From the NCBI RefSeq assembly GCF_900101435.1, contig NZ_FMZH01000004.1, forward strand, positions 188,615 to 252,614: 64,000 nucleotides of DNA. The letters run 5' to 3'. How positions within the stretch are numbered: position 1 is the first letter of the stretch; each line of letters starts with the position of its first letter. A program made the position numbers and the translations under genes. Below the pieces are notes generated by a model. That model made no database searches, had not been told where the DNA came from, and worked only from the letters and a program-made list of their open reading frames with translations. Shown here piece by piece: positions 16,986 through 27,712 of this stretch. The stretch is from Pedobacter soli. GTDB taxonomy: Bacteria; Bacteroidota; Bacteroidia; Sphingobacteriales; Sphingobacteriaceae.

Positions 16986-19900
16986 ATGAGTAGCAACTGC
17001 AATAAAAATAATGCCCCAAGAAACGGAACAAACCGTTTAAATCGCTTACCCAAGGCCTTGGATGCATCTTTTGTTGCTATTGATGAAAGAGATAAAAATA
17101 GCCTTTACCAGTTTTGCGATAAGCTGGCGGCCTACATTAATTACTATTATTACGATGGTCTGGAGAAAAAATCAAACTGGCAAAGCGTTTTCAATAACAA
17201 TGCAATCAAAGAAGATGGCACTTCCGAACCACATCTGGCGCTTTTTGATGCTTTTCTCGAACTGTATGCCATCGCACAAAAAGACCTGAACGAATTTACC
17301 GGTAAACACCTCGATTATTTTTTCGAAACAGTATTAGGCTTTGAGAAAAAAGCTGCCCAGCCCGATAAAGTCTACCTCATTGTTGAGCTGGCCAAACACA
17401 TTACCCAGTATGTTTTAAACGATAAAACCGAATTTAAGGCCGGTAAAAACAGTAAAAAACAGGAGCAGTTTTACCAGCTCTTATCTGATTTCAGTTTCAG
17501 CCATGCGCAAGTGGCCAGCATTCAGTCTATTCTTGTCGATCAGACCGAAAAAACTAAAATTTATGCTTCACCTATAGCAAATTCAGGTGATGGCAAAGGT
17601 GCAGAAATTACCAACCAGGATGGTAGCTGGGATATTTTTGGTAATACCAGCAGAGATCTCGCAAATATTGGTTTTGCCATCAGTTCGCCCTTGTTCCGCA
17701 TGTCAGAAGGGGTAAGGAATATTACACTTCAAATCGTTTATAACGTAAACATGGGTGCCATTCCTTTAACCCCATCAAATTTTAAAGTAAGTATAAGTGC
17801 TGAAAAAGCCTGGCTTAATTTAGGTGTTACTTCAGTTGGATTTACCAATAACAAGTTAAAAATTGTAATTGATGCTGATGCTTCGCAACCTAAATTTGTA
17901 GATTACAACCAAAAAATCCATCAAAACGATTTCAGAACATCCTTTCCCGTATTAAGAGTAGAAATTGTTACTGCACCTAATTTATACAGTTTGCTAAATG
18001 GAGCGGCTGTTAATCAAATCAATATAAACACAGCGGTAACCGGTGTTAAAAATCTATCGGTTCAAAATAACCTTGGAAAGCTCGATCCTGCAAAACCCAT
18101 GGAAATTTTTGGTGCTATACCAACTGTTGGTAGTAATTTTTACATTGGAAGTAAAGAAATTTTTCAGCAAAAATTAGCCTCACTTAAATTAAATTTTGAG
18201 TTTTTGGATTTGCCCGCAACCAGTTTTACAGACTACTATGATTATTATACAGCTAATGGAGATACGTACGTCAGCAACACCGATTTTAAAATAAAATTGT
18301 CTTACCTCTCTCAGCGTAGCTGGATTGAAACTGCAGAATCTATTGCTATACCTATTACACAAATCATAGACGGAGTAAGTACACCAGGTTTCACGTATAT
18401 TTTAGGAAATGGATATCTGTTTGGTGATGATGATACGGTAGCACCAGTCTCAGGTTTTTCATCCAGTTTTGGTATTCCATCTTCAATAAAAGCCAATTAT
18501 AATCTCGATTTTAATGAAACCTACAATTTAGATGCGGCAGATGGTTACATTAAACTTCAGCTTATAGGTGGTAAATTCGGACAAACCGATTTCCCGATCG
18601 CATTCAGCAGGGCAGTGATTAACAAAGGAACAGGTGCAGCAAACTTACCCAATGCACCTTATTTGCCATTAATAACCAATTTAACAATAGATTATACCTG
18701 CAGCGAAACCATTGCACTGGGAGTGGGGGCTACGCAATCGGCTTATAATGACCGAATACATCAATTTTATAACCTGGCACCTTTTGGACAGGCAGAAGTT
18801 CATCCTTACACCCATGGTACAGTGTATTTATTGCCGCAACAAGATAATGAAGGGGAGTTGTACATTGGTTTAACAAATGCTGTTGTTCCTCAAAATTTAA
18901 GCCTGTTGTTTAAGGTGAGTGAGGGAAGTGCCAACCCTGATTTTGATAAAGCCGTGATCAAATGGGCCTATCTTCAACATAACAGGTGGGTTGAGTTTGA
19001 AAAAATAAATATATTAAGAGAGCAGACTAATGGTTTGTTAACCACGGGGATAGTGACTTTAAATATTCCGAAAACTGTAAATACCGATAATACACTTTTG
19101 GCAAATGGTCTCCTGTGGATCAGGGCTGCAGTAACTACCAACGCAGCTGCAGTGTGCGATATTATTTCAATTACGGCTCAAGCTGCAGAAGCACAATTTG
19201 CTGTTTATGATGATGTTGTACCCGAAAATATAGCCATTGGAGCAGGAGTGATTTCTAAACTGAAATCGGCTGATAATGCGGTCAAAAAAGTGACACAGCC
19301 TTATGGCTCTTTTGATGGAAAAGCCATTGAAAGTGCTAATGATTATCACATGCGGGTAAGCGAAATTTTAAGGCACAAGCGAAGAGCCATCACTTTGTGG
19401 GATTATGAACACCTTATTCTGGCGCAGTTTCCGGAGGTTTATACTACCAAGTGCATTAACCATACTTTTTATAACGGTAACGTAAGCAGCTACAATGCTT
19501 TGTCGCCCGGCGAGGTAACCATTATTGCTGTGCCCGATATTGCCATCAGCAATGCGCCTAATCCTTTGCAGCCTAAGGTGGCTAAAAATACCCTCGGGCA
19601 GATTAAAACTTATCTGGCTAAAAACAATTCAGCTTTCGCGAAGCTGCATGTTCAAAACCCTATTTTCGAAGAAATTAAGCTTCATTTTCATGTTAAACTT
19701 AGGGAAGGTTACGAAGAAAATATTTACCTCCCTCAGCTTAAAATACAGTTGAAGGCACTTTTAGCCCCATGGACCAGTAACGCAGCCACACAAATGGAGT
19801 TTGGAGGCAAAATAGAAAAATCAACCATTATCTATCAGCTCGAAAAACTGGCCTATGTCGATTATATCACCTGTGTTAAAATGTACCTCTTCAGACCTGC

Positions 19901-20111
19901 CGGTTTGGAAGATATATCGGCAAAGGATTTAGAAACGGCAGAAACAGCTACGGCAGCGAGTATTTTAACAGCTTACCCCGATCATTCCATCGTCAATATC
20001 AACGACATTGCCGGCATTGGCAATCCCGATTGCGACTGTGTGGATTGTGACGACAATACAATTGATGTAAAAGGAGATTTTGTTCCCATTAACGAATGCG
20101 GTTGTAATTAA
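16986..20111 (+). CDS. Large baseplate protein, gpJ/gp6-like (Afp11-like)
   Basis: 1041 residues. The N-terminus (F-V-A-I-D-E-R-D-K-N-S-L-Y-Q-F) is the entry pattern of Bacteroidota eCIS baseplate proteins. The region about 785-830 (H-M-R-V-S-E-I-L-R-H-K-R-R-A-I and W-D-Y-E-H-L-I-L-A-Q-F-P-E-V) matches the baseplate-J core, the wedge that rings the hub. It is longer than most Afp11 proteins, with beta-rich filler between about 200 and 750. The C-terminal tail carries a cysteine cluster (C-D-C-V-D-C and C-G-C at about 1018-1040). The next gene starts one base after the stop, so expression is coupled. Confidence 0.9.
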   Translation: MSSNCNKNNAPRNGTNRLNRLPKALDASFVAIDERDKNSLYQFCDKLAAYINYYYYDGLEKKSNWQSVFNNNAIKEDGTSEPHLALFDAFLELYAIAQKDLNEFTGKHLDYFFETVLGFEKKAAQPDKVYLIVELAKHITQYVLNDKTEFKAGKNSKKQEQFYQLLSDFSFSHAQVASIQSILVDQTEKTKIYASPIANSGDGKGAEITNQDGSWDIFGNTSRDLANIGFAISSPLFRMSEGVRNITLQIVYNVNMGAIPLTPSNFKVSISAEKAWLNLGVTSVGFTNNKLKIVIDADASQPKFVDYNQKIHQNDFRTSFPVLRVEIVTAPNLYSLLNGAAVNQININTAVTGVKNLSVQNNLGKLDPAKPMEIFGAIPTVGSNFYIGSKEIFQQKLASLKLNFEFLDLPATSFTDYYDYYTANGDTYVSNTDFKIKLSYLSQRSWIETAESIAIPITQIIDGVSTPGFTYILGNGYLFGDDDTVAPVSGFSSSFGIPSSIKANYNLDFNETYNLDAADGYIKLQLIGGKFGQTDFPIAFSRAVINKGTGAANLPNAPYLPLITNLTIDYTCSETIALGVGATQSAYNDRIHQFYNLAPFGQAEVHPYTHGTVYLLPQQDNEGELYIGLTNAVVPQNLSLLFKVSEGSANPDFDKAVIKWAYLQHNRWVEFEKINILREQTNGLLTTGIVTLNIPKTVNTDNTLLANGLLWIRAAVTTNAAAVCDIISITAQAAEAQFAVYDDVVPENIAIGAGVISKLKSADNAVKKVTQPYGSFDGKAIESANDYHMRVSEILRHKRRAITLWDYEHLILAQFPEVYTTKCINHTFYNGNVSSYNALSPGEVTIIAVPDIAISNAPNPLQPKVAKNTLGQIKTYLAKNNSAFAKLHVQNPIFEEIKLHFHVKLREGYEENIYLPQLKIQLKALLAPWTSNAATQMEFGGKIEKSTIIYQLEKLAYVDYITCVKMYLFRPAGLEDISAKDLETAETATAASILTAYPDHSIVNINDIAGIGNPDCDCVDCDDNTIDVKGDFVPINECGCN

Positions 20112-23100
20112 ATGAGCGATTTAAAAACCATATCGAAAAACACGCCACAGCAGGAAAGCATGCAGTTTGATAAACTGCGTGAAATAGGTATTCACCGGAT
20201 TCAGGCGTTGAGTAAAAGCAACTGGACCGATTATAACCTGCACGATCCGGGTATTACTACGTTAGAAGCGCTGTGTTATGCCATTACTGATCTTGGTTAC
20301 CGGCTCACTTTCGATATGCAGGATTTACTTGCCAGTAATCCTGATGAAGCTGATGTCGATTTTCATAATTTTTTTACCGCCAGGCAGTTGTTACACAATG
20401 CGCCGGTTACGCTCAAAGATTTTAGGAAGCTGTTACTGGATGTTGCTGTGCAGGTGGATACAGAAACCCTGGGGATAAAAAATGCCTGGGCCATTCCGGC
20501 TACCGATGCCGAAATAAAACTCTACGTTAACCAAACGCAGCAAAAACTATCTTATTTTCCAACCGCAACTGATGGAACCGGTTTTTATGTGAAAGGTTTG
20601 CATAACTTCTTAATCGAATTTGATCAGTCGACCGTTTACGGCGACCTCAATTCAAATGCAATAACCGGTACTTTTTTCATTAATAAATTTGATCCCGATC
20701 CCTGGATAGAAGGCGCTGAAATAAAAATAAACATCCATTTTCCTCGCTGGGACGATCAGACTGTCGATTTTAGCCAGGATTCGGTCATTATCAATCACAT
20801 TAAAAGCCTTAAAATTGAGGTTGATGAATTGCCGACCGGTTACAAACTTGTGGATAGCAACGAAATCGACCATACCGTTACCCTTGCCGGAACCAAAACC
20901 GTGGCAGGAGTAGTTACCGCCATTACAGGCCTAAGCGAAATTGATACCCAATTAAATGATTTCATTTTTAATGCACCAAATGGCCTGCTGCAAAGTTACA
21001 AACGTAAAATAGGCATAATAAAAAGCATTATTCAAAAGGCGGCAGACAGGTTGCACGATAACCGGCCGCTTTGCGAAGATTATTTAAGCACCAAAGCTTT
21101 AAAGGTTGAAGAAATAGCCATTTGCGGCAATATTGAGATTGATCCCTTTGTGGATGCGGCTACCGTTGCGGCCGAAATTTATTTTCAACTGGCCCGTTTT
21201 CTTTCGCCGGATGTGTACTTCTACAGCCTGCCCGATATGGTGGCCAAAGGTAAAGCAACCGAAGATATTTTTGACGGACCAGCGCTGGAGCATGGTTTTA
21301 TTGATGACGACGAACTAAACGCCTCTGCTCAGCAATGTACCATTCATGCCAGCGATCTGATCCGGATCATTATGGATGTTGAAATCGATGGCAAAAAGGT
21401 AGTTCAATCGGTTAGCGGATTACAACTGGCCAATTTTCCTGAAGATAGCAGTGATGGCATAAGCCAGAAAACAGTGAAATGGTGCCTCTCATTAGCTATC
21501 GATAAGTTTTATGTGCCCCGCTTATCTATCGACTTGTCTAATTTGTCATTTTTTAAACATCAGCTTCCTTTTGCTTTCGATAAAGATGATTTGAAGGCTA
21601 AATACAAAGCGCTCTGGAATACTGCCCCTAAGCGCTATCCGATAAATCCGGTTTTAGACCGGAGTTTACCCATGGGTAACTGGCGCGAAATAACTGATTA
21701 TACCTCCATACAGGAAGATTTTCCACTTGTTTACGGAGTAGGAAGCGATGGAATCCCGAATTTGCCCACCAACGAAGACGAAAGAAACCTGAGGATAACC
21801 CAGGCTAAACAATTCAAAGGTTTTCTGGCCTTTTTCGATCAGTTATTGTACAATTACCTCCAACAGGTAAACGGTTTAAAAGCCTTATTTAGCTTAAACC
21901 AGGAACTTGATGAATATGGACAACCGCTGATGAATAAAACTTATTTCAGCGAACCCTTAAAAGGAGCAACGGGCCTGGCCGATATTGTACCCAATGCAAC
22001 TGCCCAAAATATTTTTACCGATGGTTATACGGCCCAGCTACAGGGGATAACCGAAAGTCAGGCCGATTTTGAAAAACGCAAGAACAGTTTTTTAGATCAC
22101 CTTTTGGCCCGTTTTTGTGAACAGTTTAGCGATTATGCTTTAATTGCCTACACCAACGAAGGACAAAAAGCAGGAGCGGAACTGATTAAAGACAAGCTCT
22201 CGTTTTTAAATGCCTATCCCGAAATTAGCAGCAACAGAGGCAAAGCTTTTAACTATAAAAATGAACTCAGCTGGTTTTTCCAAAATGTTTCAGGTTACGA
22301 AAAACGGGTGGCTTTACTGCTCGGCATTGATCCTAAAAAAGCCGGAGAATTACATTTTTCTAAACCGTTCAGGATTTTGCCGGTATCCGCCAGCTGGACT
22401 ATCGACACCAAAGTATCCACTAAAATCCTTTTTGAGGGGGTAAACAGCTTTGCTGATCAGGTATCTGCCAGGGCTGGTATGGAAGCGCTAATCAGCGCCG
22501 CGGTACACCTCAATAATTATAAAATTGTAGCCGGTACTGCTGCGGGTAAACACCAGGTTGTATTGTATGCCGATTTAATTACAGAGCAGGTAATTGCCAG
22601 AAGTAAAAACACAACTTTAAATCTTGCTGACAGTAATACTTTAATTGCTGATCATATTGATTTGTGTACTAAAGAATTATGTAATACTGTTTTAGCTAAC
22701 AGGAAGAATATGGCATTACCGGTTTCAGCTTATTTTGAGATCCTCTCACACACTGTTGATGGCTCTACCACACCACCTTTACATAAAATCGGTTACCAGT
22801 TATTCGACTTGCCAGCGCCTGATGCCAGCCGCAAAGTTATACTTACAGGTGAAGTAGAAGGCCCTGAAGTTAAAGGTGCGGATGCTGCCGAAACCAAGGC
22901 AAATACCGAAGCCAGCTTGCTGTGGAAACTGATTCGCTTTGCGGCTGACGAAGATTATTACCGTTTTGTGCCCGAAAATGTAACGGTTTACGATCCAAAT
23001 TACCATTTCGAAGTATTCGATATATATGGCAATGTAATGGGCAAGCATAAAGGTAAAAATTACAACCGTCCGCTGGCCGAAATTATTGAAGACAGTACCG

Positions 23101-24056
23101 CTTCGCCACTGGTTAAAATTGTAGGATCACTATCCAATAACGGCACCTATACTGTTAATAATACGGTAGCACTGGGACCGGACATTAAGATTGAAATTAA
23201 CGAAACACTGCCCAATAATTACCCTGACGGGCAATTGAGCTTTAGCGAAACCTTTACGGCCTATTTATACGAAAACGGTCGCGAGCTAACGGTTACCGGA
23301 ATCGATTTAACCGATCGCCTGCGTGCCGGCGATCAATTAAGCTTCATTAAGCCTGCAGCTGAGGCAATGGAGTTCGGGATTTTGCAAATCAGCTTTGCTG
23401 ATAACAAAACCACGATTATTTCGGCCATTCCACTTGATTTTGTTGTAGCGCCCAAGATCAGTTATACCAAACTTTTTGAAATTAAAACCGTAACCCCAAA
23501 AACCATTGTGGTTAGGGCTGGTATGGAAAAACTGGCCCGGCTGGATATGGTACGTTTCTTTAACCAGGTATTTATAGACCGGGAAGGTTTACATCTGATT
23601 GAGCACCTTTTATTGCGACCTAAAAAACATGATTTCGATCAGTTGATGGCCATTCATACCGATGTAGATTGTGCGCAATGCAAAATTGCCGATACCTACA
23701 GCTTTGTCATGTCAGCCGTTTTGCCATACTGGCCAAACCGTTTCAGAGACCGGAATTTCAGGACTTTTATTGAGAAAACCTTGCGGGAAGAATGTCCGGC
23801 GCATGTGGTGCTCAATGTATGTTGGGTAAATCCCTTGCAAATGGCTCAGTTCGAACTGGCTTATAAAAACTGGTTAATTCAGATTAATACCACCAGCACA
23901 GGCGATTTGGAAAGGGTAAAGGCGCTGAAGAACCTGATCGATATCTTACAGAATTTACGGAGCGTTTATCCTTCAGGCAAACTGCACAGTTGCAATGAGA
24001 ACGAAGTACAGAAAAACCCACTCATATTAAATCAAACTAACATTGGCATTTTTTAA
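20112..24056 (+). CDS. Second large baseplate protein (Afp12-like)
   Basis: 1314 residues. The N-terminal block W-T-D-Y-N-L-H-D-P-G-I-T-T-L-E-A-L-C-Y-A at about 37-60 is the well-known opening of baseplate-J-like eCIS proteins. The rest is a long structural protein. Near the C-terminus H-L-I-E-H-L-L-L-R-P-K-K (about 1160) and a C-A-Q-C motif (about 1187) precede P-Y-W-P-N-R-F-R-D-R-N-F-R. It forms the outer baseplate wedge together with the preceding protein. No signal peptide, as expected for particles built in the cytoplasm and released by lysis. Afp12 is shorter (about 970 aa), so this version has added domains. Confidence 0.88.
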   Translation: MSDLKTISKNTPQQESMQFDKLREIGIHRIQALSKSNWTDYNLHDPGITTLEALCYAITDLGYRLTFDMQDLLASNPDEADVDFHNFFTARQLLHNAPVTLKDFRKLLLDVAVQVDTETLGIKNAWAIPATDAEIKLYVNQTQQKLSYFPTATDGTGFYVKGLHNFLIEFDQSTVYGDLNSNAITGTFFINKFDPDPWIEGAEIKINIHFPRWDDQTVDFSQDSVIINHIKSLKIEVDELPTGYKLVDSNEIDHTVTLAGTKTVAGVVTAITGLSEIDTQLNDFIFNAPNGLLQSYKRKIGIIKSIIQKAADRLHDNRPLCEDYLSTKALKVEEIAICGNIEIDPFVDAATVAAEIYFQLARFLSPDVYFYSLPDMVAKGKATEDIFDGPALEHGFIDDDELNASAQQCTIHASDLIRIIMDVEIDGKKVVQSVSGLQLANFPEDSSDGISQKTVKWCLSLAIDKFYVPRLSIDLSNLSFFKHQLPFAFDKDDLKAKYKALWNTAPKRYPINPVLDRSLPMGNWREITDYTSIQEDFPLVYGVGSDGIPNLPTNEDERNLRITQAKQFKGFLAFFDQLLYNYLQQVNGLKALFSLNQELDEYGQPLMNKTYFSEPLKGATGLADIVPNATAQNIFTDGYTAQLQGITESQADFEKRKNSFLDHLLARFCEQFSDYALIAYTNEGQKAGAELIKDKLSFLNAYPEISSNRGKAFNYKNELSWFFQNVSGYEKRVALLLGIDPKKAGELHFSKPFRILPVSASWTIDTKVSTKILFEGVNSFADQVSARAGMEALISAAVHLNNYKIVAGTAAGKHQVVLYADLITEQVIARSKNTTLNLADSNTLIADHIDLCTKELCNTVLANRKNMALPVSAYFEILSHTVDGSTTPPLHKIGYQLFDLPAPDASRKVILTGEVEGPEVKGADAAETKANTEASLLWKLIRFAADEDYYRFVPENVTVYDPNYHFEVFDIYGNVMGKHKGKNYNRPLAEIIEDSTASPLVKIVGSLSNNGTYTVNNTVALGPDIKIEINETLPNNYPDGQLSFSETFTAYLYENGRELTVTGIDLTDRLRAGDQLSFIKPAAEAMEFGILQISFADNKTTIISAIPLDFVVAPKISYTKLFEIKTVTPKTIVVRAGMEKLARLDMVRFFNQVFIDREGLHLIEHLLLRPKKHDFDQLMAIHTDVDCAQCKIADTYSFVMSAVLPYWPNRFRDRNFRTFIEKTLREECPAHVVLNVCWVNPLQMAQFELAYKNWLIQINTTSTGDLERVKALKNLIDILQNLRSVYPSGKLHSCNENEVQKNPLILNQTNIGIF

Positions 24057-24067
24057 CTAATCTAGCT

Positions 24068-27000
24068 ATGGAACTCATTAATAAAACAACGGTTTTTGAA
24101 GAAAACCAGGTACTTACAGCAGGTCAGCTGAATACCACACAGCAGTTTTTGTTTCAGGAAAGCAGGTTAACCAGAATTAGATTGATTGGAAGGGGCATTG
24201 TTTGCGGTTTACATGCTACTTATGGCGTTAACACTGTGCATCTTTCTCAGGGAATTGGTGTTACTTCCTGGGGTTTTTTGATTTCGCTAGGCGATTGCGA
24301 TTTAACCCACTACAAAACCTATACCTTGCCTGATGGCTTAGATTATAACTATTTTAACAATGCGCCGCTTATAGAGCTGGTTACCGCCGCAAATGCCGCG
24401 GCCATGGGCGCCGTTCCAATTACTGCGACTTTGATTTTGAGTGATTATGTAGTGGTACTGTTTTTAGAATCGGCAACACGCGATTTGAAAAGCTGTTTGG
24501 GCAAAAGTTGCGATGACTTGGGCAAGGAAAATACATTCACTATCCGTAAATTATTGATCAAAAGGTCCGATCTGGTTGGAATTAATACCTTAAATAATAA
24601 TAAAGGTGGGGTGCTGTATCCTGCTCTTTATGAGTTAGAAACGATCGAATATCCCCGCGCTTTAATTACCCGGATAGCGGCTGCCAATTATCCCGCTTTG
24701 GTAAATGCCTATTTAAGCCCTGTGGCGGCAGTTTTAGAGAAATTAACCAAACAGCTCAGCATCATCTATAAAGAATTACCCGCTTTAGGGCGGCATTTTC
24801 CAGGTGTCGATTTCGATAATATCTGCAGTAACTGGGAAAGTAAACTGATTGACCTTGCAGCGCAATACCTGGCGGGTAAGGCCTACGGATTTCAATACGT
24901 TTACGATGCTTTCGAAGATATTATCAAATCATATGAGGAGTTGCGCTGCATCGCCATGAACCTGCACAGCGTTTGTTTGCCTAACGACGATGCTTATCCG
25001 ATGCATTTAATGCTGGGTAGCAAAGCCTGTCCGCCTTCTGTTTTCAGGCAGGAATTTGAATACTCGCCCTTGTTTAACGAATATAAAGATTGGAGTAAAA
25101 AGCTGGTTTCGGTTTTTGGCCGTACCCTGACCATGTTCAATGGTTATTTCGATAGCCTTACTGAAAAGGGCGAGCGCGGTATTTTAGCCACGCCCAGCAA
25201 AGAGAAATGGCAAAATATAGGCAAAAGGGCCCTGCCAATTTATTTTGATCCCAATAACGGCGATTTCGAACAATACTGGAACGAATCTTTATGCCATGGC
25301 TGTAGTAACGGCAAACCGCTCAGCTACCATTATCAGGCACCACTTAGCTTACAAAGCTATGGGATGAGCCGGTTGGAAGCGCCTTTGCTCTACAATTTCT
25401 CTGATACCAGTTTTTTCAGGATGGAAGGGCATTTGGCGCTACCCGAAGATGATGCTGTTGCCCAATACAAAAAAATGCAGCGCAGTTTCAATCTGCCATT
25501 TAAAGTGCGCTCGGTTTTTATGGGCGAAGGTGGTGTAATTAAAACGGTTTGCCGTTACCCCGATTTGGATTCTCAATACCTGGTTTGGCGTAATGTAATG
25601 CTGTACTACCTCAATAACCTGATTAAGTATAGTACCCTGGCTGAAAAGATGGTAGGCCGTTTTGAAGATGTTAAGGACGCAGCCAAAGATGCCGTGAGTG
25701 GGGTAAATACCAAAAAAGAAGCTGCCCCTAATGCAAAAGCAGCCGGAAAGGAAAGTTTTACCGATGCAGGTGCTACTACAGAAAAAACAACCACTTTTGG
25801 CAATCTGAATAAGGTTTTTATGAAAGCCGGTATGGTGGGCGAACGCATCAACCAGGCCAACTATTCAAAAATAAACAATAGCAGAGGCCGCCTGGAAATC
25901 ACTGCCGATGAACTGCAACGCGATGCACTGCGTTTGGTAGCACGCTTTAATGATAATCTTGAGGAGTTGATTGCGACACTCGTTTTAGAATTTACTGATT
26001 TTGACGAGAAACGCTTTAAATCGGCCTACACCGACCTAATAACCACATACGTAAACGGGATGAAACTGCTCGTGCGTATCATCAATAGGGATGGTAACGT
26101 AGAGTTGCTGCCTTACCTTATGGCTGCTACTATATTGCACCGGGTAATTAATGTGCTCATGATCAGGCCTTACATTACAGTAGGCACTTTAACCGATATC
26201 AGACTGCAAAGGAACAAAAGCCTGCGTAATAACCTTTCGTTTTTCGATTATATCCGTAACTCGGGGGCTGTAGAACACCTGGCAGGGGTAAATAAGGGCA
26301 ATATGCTGCTATTGCTGTACCATACCGGTAAAGAACTGGAGTATCAAACGATAGAAAGAGCTCCGCAGGCGGCAAGGGCAAAAGCTAAAAAGGCCGAAAG
26401 CCCTGAGTATAAGGTAGCTGAACAAGCTTTGAAAGCTACTTACGAAGCCAGGTCTTCGGACATACAAGCGCGCATAGTTGAGCAGGAAAAAGAACTTAAC
26501 CAAATGGAACTTCAACTGCGCGAAGGGCTTGAAATTAAGCTGGCTGAAATTGATAAACGCGAAGTGCGTAGCGCTGGCGAGATCAGGAAAGAAGAATCGG
26601 CCATTAAAAGCGAACTGGAAGTAAAACGCAAAGCACTGAAACCTACCGATGGTGCTAAAGCCGAAGCACTTGAAAAAGAATATAAGGAAAGGATTGTATT
26701 GATGCGTAAAAGCAGCGAGGGTGATAAAGCCAAAGAAATTAAAGAGCTGAATAAAAATGCCGAAACCGAACTCGCTGAAAGACGGAAAATACATACTGAA
26801 GAAATAGAGAAGGCCAAAAAAGAAGAAGCTGAGGCCTTAAAAGAATACGAAGCTCAGGTTAAAATGCTCGCTAAGAAAATCGTAATTGAGGAAGAACTGG
26901 AAGAAATTATATACACAGGAGAGGGTGAAAAGGAGCGTAAATATTTAAGTGATTTCGAAGCTAAGTTTAACCAGCATTTTAGGGAGTTAAGTGAAAAAAT

Positions 27001-27706
27001 AGGGAACCAGGGGCTTGAAAATATTGCAAACAATGTAATCGCCGATTTTACCGTCTACGATGACGATGCTTGTTGCGAGTGTAATGCCAATGATTACCGG
27101 AATAAAGAACTTACACCATTGGTTGCGCCCATTTCGCGTTTTGTGGTGTATAATCCCAGCCGCATCAATTCGGCAAAGATACAGGTGCTCAATAATCTCT
27201 ATCACCCGGGCGAGTACAGTGTTATCGTAAAGAGCGAGCCTGAATTAGGTAAAATAAGCTTCGAAGATGAGGTTTACGAACCAAAACCTGCGTTAAAGAA
27301 ACAGATTTTGGTTTATACGCTGGATACCGATCGGGTAGCCAAAAATGCCAGGGCTATGAAATCAATCGTGGCTACCGATGAAATTGAATATGCGATAATC
27401 GAAAATGAAACCGGCGAAGAAGTAGGAACTGATAAAATTACTTTCTTTATTGGTATTGGCAGAATCGGGCAGGATACCTACGAACTGAGTGGCAATGTAG
27501 CCTATGCCAAACAGTTTAAAGTGTCGGTAAACGATGCAACTGGTGCAGTTATTCAACAAAATACCTTTACCGGCAATAAATACAGTTTCAATCTTAACCC
27601 AGGCAAATATTTCGTGGTGATGGAAGGTATTACTCCTCACGGAGGAGGAAAAGGCGAAATTGAAATTGTTAATGAAGATGTGGTTTTGAATTTCAGTTTA
27701 GGATAA
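24068..27706 (+). CDS. Large eCIS protein with long coiled coil, unknown precise role
   Basis: 1212 residues. The N-terminus (F-E-E-N-Q-V-L-T-A-G-Q-L-N, R-L-I-G-R-G-I-V-C-G-L-H, L-S-Q-G-I-G-V-T-S-W-G-F-L-I) matches a family seen between the baseplate and tape-measure genes of Bacteroidota eCIS loci. Residues about 764-945 are a very charged Lys/Glu coiled coil. A C-C-E-C motif follows at about 1002 with P-L-V-A-P-I-S-R-F, and the last 90 residues look like a small carboxypeptidase-regulatory or Ig-like beta domain. It may serve as tail fibre, shell or baseplate arm, since the locus has no classic Afp13-type fibre. I do not know its role. Confidence 0.8.
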   Translation: MELINKTTVFEENQVLTAGQLNTTQQFLFQESRLTRIRLIGRGIVCGLHATYGVNTVHLSQGIGVTSWGFLISLGDCDLTHYKTYTLPDGLDYNYFNNAPLIELVTAANAAAMGAVPITATLILSDYVVVLFLESATRDLKSCLGKSCDDLGKENTFTIRKLLIKRSDLVGINTLNNNKGGVLYPALYELETIEYPRALITRIAAANYPALVNAYLSPVAAVLEKLTKQLSIIYKELPALGRHFPGVDFDNICSNWESKLIDLAAQYLAGKAYGFQYVYDAFEDIIKSYEELRCIAMNLHSVCLPNDDAYPMHLMLGSKACPPSVFRQEFEYSPLFNEYKDWSKKLVSVFGRTLTMFNGYFDSLTEKGERGILATPSKEKWQNIGKRALPIYFDPNNGDFEQYWNESLCHGCSNGKPLSYHYQAPLSLQSYGMSRLEAPLLYNFSDTSFFRMEGHLALPEDDAVAQYKKMQRSFNLPFKVRSVFMGEGGVIKTVCRYPDLDSQYLVWRNVMLYYLNNLIKYSTLAEKMVGRFEDVKDAAKDAVSGVNTKKEAAPNAKAAGKESFTDAGATTEKTTTFGNLNKVFMKAGMVGERINQANYSKINNSRGRLEITADELQRDALRLVARFNDNLEELIATLVLEFTDFDEKRFKSAYTDLITTYVNGMKLLVRIINRDGNVELLPYLMAATILHRVINVLMIRPYITVGTLTDIRLQRNKSLRNNLSFFDYIRNSGAVEHLAGVNKGNMLLLLYHTGKELEYQTIERAPQAARAKAKKAESPEYKVAEQALKATYEARSSDIQARIVEQEKELNQMELQLREGLEIKLAEIDKREVRSAGEIRKEESAIKSELEVKRKALKPTDGAKAEALEKEYKERIVLMRKSSEGDKAKEIKELNKNAETELAERRKIHTEEIEKAKKEEAEALKEYEAQVKMLAKKIVIEEELEEIIYTGEGEKERKYLSDFEAKFNQHFRELSEKIGNQGLENIANNVIADFTVYDDDACCECNANDYRNKELTPLVAPISRFVVYNPSRINSAKIQVLNNLYHPGEYSVIVKSEPELGKISFEDEVYEPKPALKKQILVYTLDTDRVAKNARAMKSIVATDEIEYAIIENETGEEVGTDKITFFIGIGRIGQDTYELSGNVAYAKQFKVSVNDATGAVIQQNTFTGNKYSFNLNPGKYFVVMEGITPHGGGKGEIEIVNEDVVLNFSLG

Positions 27707-27712
27707 AGCCAT

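Noticed and set aside
26309..26794. 161-codon frame antisense to the coiled-coil region
   Set aside because: Phe-rich composition is the mirror of Lys/Glu codons on the plus strand; not a gene.
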